A DNA stretch of 64,000 nucleotides, taken from Rhizobium sp. ACO-34A (lineage in GTDB: Bacteria > Pseudomonadota > Alphaproteobacteria > Rhizobiales > Rhizobiaceae). The stretch lies in the NCBI GenBank assembly GCA_002600635.1, contig CP021372.1, positions 327,001-391,000 of the forward strand, written 5' to 3'. Below, piece after piece: positions 27,320-33,973 of the stretch. The notes beneath the pieces were generated by a model. That model was not told the DNA's origin, did not search any database, and saw nothing but the letters and a program-made list of their open reading frames with translations. How positions within the stretch are numbered: position 1 is the first letter of the stretch; each line of letters begins with the position of its first letter. The translations under genes were made by a program, and so were the position numbers.

Positions 27320-28398
27320 CCGACGATTCCGACCGGAACACCATCTGGTACACGCGCTGCCCACTTCCGACGGCGCTGTCCTTTGCCTACAGGACCGGCA
27401 TTCTTGCGCGACACATCGAGGGAAGCGGTTTCACGCTGCTATCGCTCAAGGGTGCCGCGTCCAGAGAAATGCGACAGTCACATTTCGACAACACGTTGCC
27501 CGGCATGATACGCCAGGGCGGCAACGTGCCGCCGATCTGGTCGCGATCAAAGGGTCGCGATATCCGCCTTGTCGGGCTAAGCTGGACCAATGAGGCACAG
27601 CTCGTGCTCACGCTGCCCGAAACGGGCATCGATACGATCGCTGCTCTGCGTGGACGCAGGCTGGCCTTGCCGGTCCGGCCGAATTATCCGGTCGATCACT
27701 GGAGGGCCAGCGTATTGTCCGGGTACGAAAACGTTCTGTCCCACGCCGGGCTGGTGCTGTCTGATGTTACCCTTGTGGAGATCGAGATTCCTGACGAGGG
27801 ATCCGAGCAACGGGAGGAAGCCGATGGCTCCGCACTGAAAATGAGCAGAAGGTCAATCTCGCGATCAACGCTGTCGGCGCAACGTTACGAGGCTAGGGCG
27901 CTGATCCGCGGCGAGGTCGATGCCCTGTTCGCGCCGGGACATTACGGTGTCGCTCTGAGCGAGTTTCTCGGTGCATCCGTGGTGGCCGATCTTTCGGCGG
28001 AGCCGGACCGCCTAAAGAAGATCAACAATTTCACCCTGCTTGCCCTGACCATGGAGGGTGGTCTCGTAGATCGCGATCCTGACGTCGCGGAACGTATCGT
28101 GATAGCAACGCTGGACGCGGCGGAATGGGCGCGTCGCAACGCTGAAGAGGCCGCCCGTATAGTCGCCGCCGAATCTGGTAATGCCGAGGACTTGGTAACC
28201 TCCATCTTCGGGGCGGATTTTGCCGGTGACCTCGCTCCCGGGTTCAGTGACGAGCAGGTCGATGCGCTCGAGCGGCAGATATCGGCTCTGCATCGCAATG
28301 GGATCATCAGCGCGAAGATAGCGGCATCGTCCTGGATAGACCGGAGGCTTTTGGAAAAGGCCACCGCCAGATGGAGCACCGGGGGCCGCTTGGCATAG
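27292..28398 (+). CDS. DszB-like sulfinate desulfinase (SsuA-fold, cytoplasmic)
   Basis: A 368-residue protein of the SsuA/NMT1 binding-protein fold with no signal peptide, so it should be cytoplasmic. It keeps the catalytic layout of 2'-hydroxybiphenyl-2-sulfinate desulfinase DszB: Cys23 in YTRCPLPTAL (DszB Cys27 in YSNCPVPNAL), His64 in SHFDN and Arg74 in IRQGGNVPP. His and Arg are exactly ten residues apart, as in DszB His60/Arg70. Length is near-identical (DszB 365). I infer release of sulfite from an organic sulfinate made by the coupled monooxygenase. ATG 27292 overlaps the previous gene by 28 bp; a GTG at 27316 overlapping its stop (GTGA) is an equally good start. The fallback call is an SsuA-like binding protein without export signal. 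Confidence 0.7.
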   Translation: MQERSGGSVTDDSDRNTIWYTRCPLPTALSFAYRTGILARHIEGSGFTLLSLKGAASREMRQSHFDNTLPGMIRQGGNVPPIWSRSKGRDIRLVGLSWTNEAQLVLTLPETGIDTIAALRGRRLALPVRPNYPVDHWRASVLSGYENVLSHAGLVLSDVTLVEIEIPDEGSEQREEADGSALKMSRRSISRSTLSAQRYEARALIRGEVDALFAPGHYGVALSEFLGASVVADLSAEPDRLKKINNFTLLALTMEGGLVDRDPDVAERIVIATLDAAEWARRNAEEAARIVAAESGNAEDLVTSIFGADFAGDLAPGFSDEQVDALERQISALHRNGIISAKIAASSWIDRRLLEKATARWSTGGRLA

Positions 28399-28475
28399 GC
28401 GTTGGAAACAGCTTGGTGAAACGCGGCGAGCCGGATATCCATTCTACCAATCCCACGTAGACTTTTCCGGAACTC

Positions 28476-28925
28476 ATGACCGATCGCGCCAATCTTCGTG
28501 ACACGCAAACCTCGCTTCCCACCGCTTTGCTGCGGGCACGCGAAGCGATGGCAAGCAGATTTCGGCCCATCTTTGCACTGTATGACATCACAGACGCGCA
28601 ATGGCGAGTGCTGCGGGTACTGGACGAAGCTGAGATGCTGACGGCTTCCGATGTTGCCCGGCGGGCGATGATCCAAGGGCCCAGTCTGACCCGAATTATA
28701 CGGACACTCAACGAGCGTGGCCTGATATGCATCCAGAAGAACGGTGCAGACGGACGTGCAGTGCTGTTGACGATTGACAAAGCCGGCCGCTCCCTGATCA
28801 GAGAGATCGTGCCGCAGACATCGGGACTCTATCGGCACGTCGAAGAGAGCTTCGGCGCGGCACGTATGTCAACGTTGATCGGCCTTCTTAACGAACTTGC
28901 CGAACTGCCTCTGGATGAAAGCTAG
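28476..28925 (+). CDS. MarR family transcriptional regulator (HpaR-like)
   Basis: A 149-residue winged-helix regulator. ITDAQWRVLRVLDEAEMLTASDVARRAMIQGPSLTRIIRTLNERGLI (residues about 38-84, quoted here in outline) is the DNA-binding core, and NGADGRAVLLTIDKAGR is the wing. The sequence style is that of HpaR, the homoprotocatechuate-operon regulator, but no aromatic ring-cleavage gene is nearby. It begins 78 bp after the desulfinase-like gene on the same strand and probably regulates that operon or itself. Its ligand is unknown. A 108-bp palindromic repeat with a perfect hairpin lies just after its stop and may end the transcript. Confidence 0.9.
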   Translation: MTDRANLRDTQTSLPTALLRAREAMASRFRPIFALYDITDAQWRVLRVLDEAEMLTASDVARRAMIQGPSLTRIIRTLNERGLICIQKNGADGRAVLLTIDKAGRSLIREIVPQTSGLYRHVEESFGAARMSTLIGLLNELAELPLDES

Positions 28926-28942
28926 GGTTTCAGTCCTGATCT

Positions 28943-29050
28943 CTAGAGCATTTCCGGTGAACCCGTGTTCACCGGAAATGCTCTAACTCTTTGTTTTAAT
29001 GCATAGTCCGGACGCCAAATCCGATTCGGATTTGACAGGAAATGCCCTAG
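28943..29050. repeat. 108-bp palindromic intergenic repeat element
   Basis: It begins CTAGAGCATTTCC and ends GGAAATGCCCTAG, near-perfect terminal inverted repeats. The left part (28944-28985) is itself a perfect hairpin: TAGAGCATTTCCGGTGAA, a 6-base loop, and its reverse complement. The right part holds AAATCCGATTCGGATTT, another palindrome. Size and form resemble the short repeats scattered in Brucella and Ochrobactrum genomes (such as Bru-RS, about 105 bp). It abuts the 3' end of a lipid-kinase pseudogene and may serve as a terminator for both neighbours. Confidence 0.75.
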
Positions 29051-29560
29051 CGCTTTCGTTGAGAAGGCTTGAACATCGGTCTCTTCACCTTGGGTGCCTT
29101 TGCACAGGCTTGGAGGCAAATGCAGGAGCCGCCACCAGTGATCGACGTCGAGGCTGTAAAGTCGAGCGTGCCATCAGTTGTCCTCGCGTCCGGATGAACA
29201 GTTATGCCACCACCGTAAAAGCGCTCGTTTCCGACAGGGTCCTGTAATGTCTTGAACCGCTCGAGCGTCCCGTCGTGATCAAGCTTCGCCGTAAACAAGC
29301 GCGCCCGCCAAAGCAACTGGCTGGCTATGATCACATAACCGAGCTTGCCCCATCTTCGCTTCGCGTCCTGTGTCACCGCAACAGCCAGGTCAGCGCTGAA
29401 GCTGATACTGGCAACACTAAAGAAGGGGATGTCGGTGGCGATACCGAGGTCGATTCTAGTCGCTTTTTCCTCTCGCGATGACATCGATGGCAGCGCGCAG
29501 GTCCAGGGGCAGGCCTATGGTGTGGGCGAAATCATTTGCCGTGCCAAACCGAGCCATATG
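29051..29560 (-). pseudogene. Truncated, frameshifted lipid kinase (diacylglycerol kinase/YegS family)
   Basis: On the minus strand the sequence reads FGTANDFAHTIGLPLDLRAA, a conserved segment of YegS-type lipid kinases. It continues in a second frame with DLGIATDIPFFSVASISF, the LLWRARLFTAKLDHDG strand and VGNERFYGGGITVHPDAR. The C-terminal part YSLDVDHWWRLLHLPPSL then continues in a third frame. There are thus at least two frameshifts. The N-terminal ATP-binding region is missing, and the 3' end is cut exactly at the 108-bp repeat. It cannot encode a working enzyme. The 29561-29872 stretch contains no recognisable gene. Confidence 0.8.
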
Positions 29561-29872
29561 TGGACGGCACCTTACCTGCAAGAGTTCATTTCGAATGATT
29601 GGATTGGATCGCTTGCGTTCATATGTCCGGCCTGTTGGTGCGTTCCGCCTGGCTCTTCTGATCCTATGGTGGGAGGGCCAACGAGCCGATCCAGGAGAGA
29701 AGCGTGGACCCCGAAAGACATTGAACACCGGTGCGGAAGATAACTCGATAGCGCTTGACCTCAACACGCCGAATAGAGAAGGTCTCATTACAAGGTGCCG
29801 GGGTAGCGAAGCCGCTCGCACGCATGCCCTCAATGGCGCTGCAGCGAGGGCGACGGCTTGTGGTTGCTGCGA

Positions 29873-31093
29873 TCATCCCGGTTCACTTGCCGCGGGTAGA
29901 TGCAGCCGATGCCACAGAAGGATGCCACCAGCGGCGGCAGCGCAAACCGTCATGACAGCGGACATGCTAATAACCGGCGTCAGGGTCGACGTCGCCATAG
30001 CGCCAAAGGCGCTCGCTGCCGCGCCGAGGACCATTTGAACGGAGCGGCTCAGGCCACTGGCCGTTGCGGCCACGCCCGACATCGGTTGCATCGCGCAGTG
30101 AACAGCGTTCGGCGCAATGATGCCGAAGGAGATCGTTACGATGGTGACGAGCGGAACGAGGGTCCAGAGGGTGGCAAGATCCAACAATGCGAGTAGCAGG
30201 CTCAGCAGAACTGCGAAATTCATGGCGCACAGGGCGCAGCTGATCAACATCATTGGCGATATCTTGCTGCTCAGGCGCGCGCTGAGACTTGATCCGACAA
30301 TCAGGCCGCAGGACATAAGCCCGAATGTCAATGCGAAAGAGGACGCACTCAGGCCGAAGGTCTGGATGAAGACCGCCGCTGACGCCGAGATATAGGCAAA
30401 TTTGCAGGCAAAGCTGAAGGCGTAGACCAAGGTAAAGTTGCGAAACGTGCGATTGGCTATAACTTCGACATACCGCGAGGCGAGAGTTGCCGAACTGAGG
30501 GAAGGACGGCGATCTTTGTCCATGGTCTCGGGCAGGCAGAACGCGACAGTGAGCGCCAATATGAATGCCACCATGCCCTGGGAGAGATAAACCATCTCCC
30601 AGGACACAATCCCGAGCATAGCGCTCCCGATCAAAGGGGCAACCAGAGGCGCAACACCGATCACCGTCATGATCTTTGCGAACATCGTCCGTGCCTCGAC
30701 CCCGTCCATGGTGTCGCGCACGATTGCGAAAGGCACGACGGCACAAGCGCCCCCGGCGATCCCTTGCAGCAATCGAAACCCCAGCAGGGCCGAAAAGTCG
30801 GTCGTGAAGGCGCATGCTCCCGCGGCAAACGCAAAAACCAACAGGCCTGACAACATGACCGGCCTCCGGCCGAACCGATCGGCGAGCGGCCCTGCAAAAA
30901 GGGGCGTTACCGCAAAGCCGAAAAGAAACACGCTGAGGGTAAGGGGACCGCGCCCCGCAGCGTCAGCAAAGGCTGCTTCTATGGAGGGGATCGCGGGCAG
31001 ACCCATGTCAATCGCGATCGGTGGCAGGGCCGATAGAGCACCCAGCAGTAAGATGAACGCCGATGAACCAGGTTTCATTCTACCGTTCCCCAA
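29873..31093 (-). CDS. Bcr/CflA family multidrug efflux MFS transporter
   Basis: A 406-residue inner-membrane protein with about twelve hydrophobic segments. The first helix ends in PPIAIDMGLPAIPSIEAAF, the Bcr/CflA hallmark. PLADRFGRRPVMLSGLLVF is the helix 2-3 loop motif, and GFRLLQGIAGGACAVVPFAIVRD (about residues 85-107) is typical of this drug:proton antiporter group. It would export drugs such as bicyclomycin or sulfonamides, or small metabolites. It stands alone on the minus strand; MKPGSS at 31078 is an alternative start. No regulator is adjacent. Confidence 0.9.
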   Translation of the reverse strand: MGNGRMKPGSSAFILLLGALSALPPIAIDMGLPAIPSIEAAFADAAGRGPLTLSVFLFGFAVTPLFAGPLADRFGRRPVMLSGLLVFAFAAGACAFTTDFSALLGFRLLQGIAGGACAVVPFAIVRDTMDGVEARTMFAKIMTVIGVAPLVAPLIGSAMLGIVSWEMVYLSQGMVAFILALTVAFCLPETMDKDRRPSLSSATLASRYVEVIANRTFRNFTLVYAFSFACKFAYISASAAVFIQTFGLSASSFALTFGLMSCGLIVGSSLSARLSSKISPMMLISCALCAMNFAVLLSLLLALLDLATLWTLVPLVTIVTISFGIIAPNAVHCAMQPMSGVAATASGLSRSVQMVLGAAASAFGAMATSTLTPVISMSAVMTVCAAAAGGILLWHRLHLPAASEPG

Positions 31094-31151
31094 GGGACGG
31101 CCGGCACGATCGCGGCTTCAGAGTGGTAGAGCGGGATATGGATGCTGATGA

Positions 31152-31450
31152 TCACGATTCCTCAGCTGAGGTAGGAGCTAAAGCGTTCAAGAGGGTTTGG
31201 CAGTCCGCGTTACTGGTACTGACCAGATCGACAGGCTTTACAGTTCCTATCCAGAAGCCATAGCCGTGGTTATTGTCCAGGTCCAGTCACTGCCGGCCTT
31301 TTACAGAAGCCGAGGGGTCTCGGAGGTAATGCAGGATTGGCTGGCTTGCATCACCTGCGGGGACGGTGCCTTGCCAAGGCTCTCCGCCAGTTGGGCCTGC
31401 AGAGGTGCAATGACGAGGAGGTTGAATATCCATGCAGGTAATTCGTTCAT
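31152..31450 (-). pseudogene. Disrupted small gene of unknown function
   Basis: A start at 31450 gives MNELPAWIFNLLVIAPLQAQ, then a short protein that meets an in-frame TAA (CTG TAA AAG) after 55 codons. The same frame continues sensibly for about 17 residues (KAGSDWTWTITTAM) and then shifts to another frame (FWIGTVKPVDLVSTSNADCQ) that ends at a TGA at 31152. Read through, it would be a ~98-residue protein with a hydrophobic N-terminus. I do not recognise the family. One nonsense change plus one frameshift suggest a recent pseudogene, but the whole could be chance. The rest of the 31094-31580 gap shows nothing else. Confidence 0.35.
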
Positions 31451-31580
31451 GTCAGTTCCAATTTTAACCGTGTTTGGAGGTCCATGCCGTTACGCCGGGC
31501 GCATCCTGACGCTCTGGCTGTCATCGGTCAGGAGAGGGAGAGGGAGAGGTGGTTGTGCCGGAGACAAAAGGGGACGGCTG

Positions 31581-31740
31581 CTACTTTTTCACAATGCCCC
31601 ATATGGCGTGAATTATTCCAGGGAAGTACCCGAACAATATCAGGATAATGTTCACGCAGAAATGAAATCCGATTCCGACCTGAAGGAAAACGCCGACCGG
31701 CGGAAGTAGGATTGCGAAGAGAATTCGAATGATATCGCAC
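31581..31740 (-). pseudogene. Pmp3/YqaE family small membrane protein, start codon region damaged
   Basis: The minus strand encodes DIIRILFAILLPPVGVFLQV followed by GIGFHFCVNIILILFGYFPG and IIHAIWGIVKK, then TAG. This is an almost complete Pmp3/YqaE protein of about 51 residues with its two membrane helices. No ATG, GTG or TTG stands in frame before it. A GTG with AGGA seven bases upstream sits at 31740-31738, but one extra C follows it (GTG C GAT ATC), so the frame is off by one at codon 2. It is either a one-base insertion that inactivates the gene, a sequencing error, or a gene using a rare start codon. Family proteins influence membrane potential and salt tolerance. Confidence 0.7.
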
Positions 31741-31857
31741 GTTCATTTCCTGATATATTGGGAACGATCTAAGCCCACGTATCGTTGAGTTCAGAGCTTC
31801 CTGAGCCTTGGAGCAGTCCGGTTTGAGGCAACTATCCTAGGAAAATGAGTTTGCCGG

Positions 31858-32253
31858 TTAGGGATAGAGGTAGAGGCTCGGCCAATCCTTGCGAGGGATA
31901 CGCGCTCCTTCGGCATACCGGAACGCCTCGATACGCAGGTGGTCCCTACTGGTCGTACAGTCGTAGGATAGTCGATACCAGTCGCCTTTTCGACGAAAGA
32001 CCGCGCCGGAGGCCAAAAGATGAATCGGTGCTCTGATAGGTCGGGAAAATGTGTACGATATGACCTTGTCAGCATGAAGCTGTTCCATCCCCTCGATATC
32101 GCATCGCTGTTCGAGCTGATCGGCTTCGTTCAGCTTCTTGAGCTGCGAAATAACTTTCGCATCCAGCGAATATGCCGAAGATGGGAACGACAACACGGCG
32201 ACCGCCAGGAGAAGTGTGGAGAGACAAAACGGGGCTCGTGCATTGCTCATCAT
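31858..32253 (-). CDS. DUF930 domain-containing exported protein
   Basis: A 131-residue protein with a signal peptide (about residues 1-30: FCLSTLLLAVAVLSFPSSAYS). The mature part has the DUF930 features QLEQRCDIEGMEQLHAD, AVFRRKGDWYRLSYDCTTSRDHLRIEAFRY and a C-terminal IPRKDWPSLYLYP, with two Cys likely to pair. The family is common in Rhizobiales and has no known function. It lies 19 bp downstream of the amidohydrolase gene on the same strand, so they are probably co-transcribed. It likely acts in the periplasm. Confidence 0.8.
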   Translation of the reverse strand: MMSNARAPFCLSTLLLAVAVLSFPSSAYSLDAKVISQLKKLNEADQLEQRCDIEGMEQLHADKVISYTFSRPIRAPIHLLASGAVFRRKGDWYRLSYDCTTSRDHLRIEAFRYAEGARIPRKDWPSLYLYP

Positions 32254-32272
32254 GGAGAGGCTCCAACGGTCG

Positions 32273-33619
32273 TCAAACTATGGCTCCTGACTTCCAGACA
32301 GTCCTGATCTTTCGGGTGACCCTGATGTCTTCCAAGGGGTTGCCATCAAGCAGTACCAGGTCAGCCTTCTTGCCGGGCGCGATCATTCCGCGATCCGTCA
32401 GCCCTAGTGTTTCGGCAGCCTTGCTGGTCGCCAGCATCAAAGCCTGCGAAGGTGTGATCCCTGCATCGACCAGCAACTCCAGTTCGCGATGCTCGGCAAA
32501 TCCAGGAACACGCAGAGGCATCGCGCCTGAGTCGGTTCCGAAGCCGACATTTAGTGCCTGTCCCAGCGCCGCTTTGGTATTCTGCTGATTGATGGCGAGC
32601 GCCCGCTTCCAGAACGGCAGCGCAGAACTATTGATTTGCTTGCTCCGCCATTCGTTTGCGGAAAACTGTGCCAGCAGATCAGGGTGCAGGGCTTTACTGA
32701 CGAATGGATCGTTTAGAACCTGCGGCTGTTCCGCGAAAAGGAAAAAGGCGTCGTCGACGCTCAGGGTCGGAATGTACCATGCGCCGTTCGCCTTCATCAA
32801 GCTTACGAACTCGTCGTCGATCGGCTTGTCACGAACGCCGTGCGCAAGGACGTCGGCGCCGGCGCGCAAGACGTCCTTGGCGTCATCAAGGTAGTGAATA
32901 TGAACATAGACGGGAAGGCCGGCCTTATGGGCTTCATCGATAGCAGCCCGGTAAATCTCGGGCTGCATCTTGACGAGCTTCAGCATCTGGAAGTCGTCGA
33001 GCCACAGTTTGATGAAGTTCGTTCCGCGTGCGGCTGCAGCGCGAACGGCTTCTCTTGCCTCGTTCGGCGTTGCAGGGCGATCGAGCTGATCGGTGCCGAG
33101 TGGCGCGGGCGGCGCGCCTTTTGGTACGCCCAGTCCGTGATCCGCCACAAATATATCCGCCCCTCGGGCAGAGCCATTCTGGAGCTTCCCGCGCAGACTG
33201 TAGACGACAGCGCTGTTCGTCCCCATTGAGGCGACGGTCGTAACGCCGTAGTCGAGATATACGCCCAGTTGGCGCAGAATGTTGGCCTCGTTTTGGGCAG
33301 GCGGGCCCATCGTCAATCCATCATAACCGCCGACATGAACATGGCCGGAAACGAGGCCGGGGATTACGCTGCATGACGATGCGCTGATGACGGTGGCGTT
33401 CGACGGGGCTGTGACTGAGGACATCGGGCCCACCGCAGCGATCATACCGTCGGCAACCACGATGCGCGCACTCTCGAGAGGAAAGCCGCCGGAGCCATCG
33501 ATGACGCGAGCGTCGTCAATGACGAAAGAGGATGCGTTATCCTGAGCACGAGCCGGCAGCTCTACAGCCAAAGCTGCAATGGATGTCGCCATCAGTCTGC
33601 GACGTGTCAACGCCATCAT
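32273..33619 (-). CDS. Amidohydrolase family protein, Tat-exported
   Basis: A 448-residue metal-dependent amidohydrolase related to imidazolonepropionase/prolidase-type enzymes. The N-terminus LTRRRLMATSIAALAVELPARA is a twin-arginine signal with cleavage near residue 25. Metal-binding features are GLVSGHVHVGGYDG (HxH), a His in VYVHIHYLDD, AHGVRD, and the Asp in FGTDSGAMPLRVPG. The C-terminus has GMIAPGKKADLVLLDGNPL, typical of the superfamily. The substrate is unknown; periplasmic members hydrolyse cyclic amides, peptides or carbamates. A 26-bp inverted-repeat operator lies 68 bp upstream of its start and is shared with the GntR and cytochrome b561 genes, so it probably belongs to that regulon. 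Confidence 0.88.
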   Translation of the reverse strand: MMALTRRRLMATSIAALAVELPARAQDNASSFVIDDARVIDGSGGFPLESARIVVADGMIAAVGPMSSVTAPSNATVISASSCSVIPGLVSGHVHVGGYDGLTMGPPAQNEANILRQLGVYLDYGVTTVASMGTNSAVVYSLRGKLQNGSARGADIFVADHGLGVPKGAPPAPLGTDQLDRPATPNEAREAVRAAAARGTNFIKLWLDDFQMLKLVKMQPEIYRAAIDEAHKAGLPVYVHIHYLDDAKDVLRAGADVLAHGVRDKPIDDEFVSLMKANGAWYIPTLSVDDAFFLFAEQPQVLNDPFVSKALHPDLLAQFSANEWRSKQINSSALPFWKRALAINQQNTKAALGQALNVGFGTDSGAMPLRVPGFAEHRELELLVDAGITPSQALMLATSKAAETLGLTDRGMIAPGKKADLVLLDGNPLEDIRVTRKIRTVWKSGAIV

Positions 33620-33686
33620 CTGTACCTTTCTCGCCGATGCGAGTGTGCGGCTGGGAACTGTGCCAGCACAACCGCGTTATTATATG

Positions 33687-33712
33687 AATGTCTTTTACTG
33701 ACTAAATAGACA
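33687..33712 (-). promoter_or_regulatory. Shared 26-bp operator, site A (amidohydrolase promoter)
   Basis: On the minus strand the site reads TGTCTATT, seven variable bases, then TAAAAGACATT. TGTCT and AGACA are inverted repeats 14 bases apart (7-bp arms AATGTCT/AGACATT including flanks). The arms are identical to site B at 37737-37762. CATATAAT follows and may be the -10 box of the amidohydrolase promoter. The divergent small lipoprotein gene starts 79 bp to the right. Confidence 0.65.
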
Positions 33713-33790
33713 TTATTCAACCCTGGGCCTGATTGGACTGTGGAAGAGACTGCAGTGTCGATTGGCTGGGACAATTAGGAAAGGTCAAAG

Positions 33791-33943
33791 ATGGTGAGGA
33801 GTTTCACCCTCGGAGCGGCACTGTTCCTTCTCGTGTCATGTCAGGAAAAACCGCCCGAACCGGATGTCAAGCCAGGGACCGAAACGATGGATCCGGCGCC
33901 GCGGACGGATGGGCAGACATCGCCGCCCGTCGGTCAACAATGA
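33791..33943 (+). CDS. Small putative lipoprotein
   Basis: A 50-residue protein starting MVRSFTLGAALFLLVSCQEK, a short signal peptide with lipobox LVSC, so Cys17 should be lipidated. The mature chain is only about 34 residues, rich in Pro, Glu, Asp and Thr (KPPEPDVKPGTETMDPAPR), with no domain. It is shaped like other tiny Pro-rich lipoproteins of unknown role. AAAGGTCAAAG provides a weak ribosome binding site. It is divergent from the amidohydrolase across the site A operator, and its stop codon abuts the terminator of the convergent dehydrogenase gene. It could be real or a lucky open frame; the lipobox and composition favour real. Confidence 0.55.
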   Translation: MVRSFTLGAALFLLVSCQEKPPEPDVKPGTETMDPAPRTDGQTSPPVGQQ

Positions 33944-33948
33944 AAAAA

Positions 33949-33966
33949 GGGCGCCTCGCGGCGCCC
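33949..33966. terminator. Bidirectional intrinsic terminator
   Basis: GGGCGCC, loop TCGC, GGCGCCC form a perfect 7-bp GC stem. A run of six A at 33943-33948 gives the U-tract for minus-strand transcripts, ending the PQQ dehydrogenase gene. On the plus strand the stem follows the lipoprotein stop directly, but only TTGG follows it. Confidence 0.8.
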
Positions 33967-33973
33967 TTGGCTT

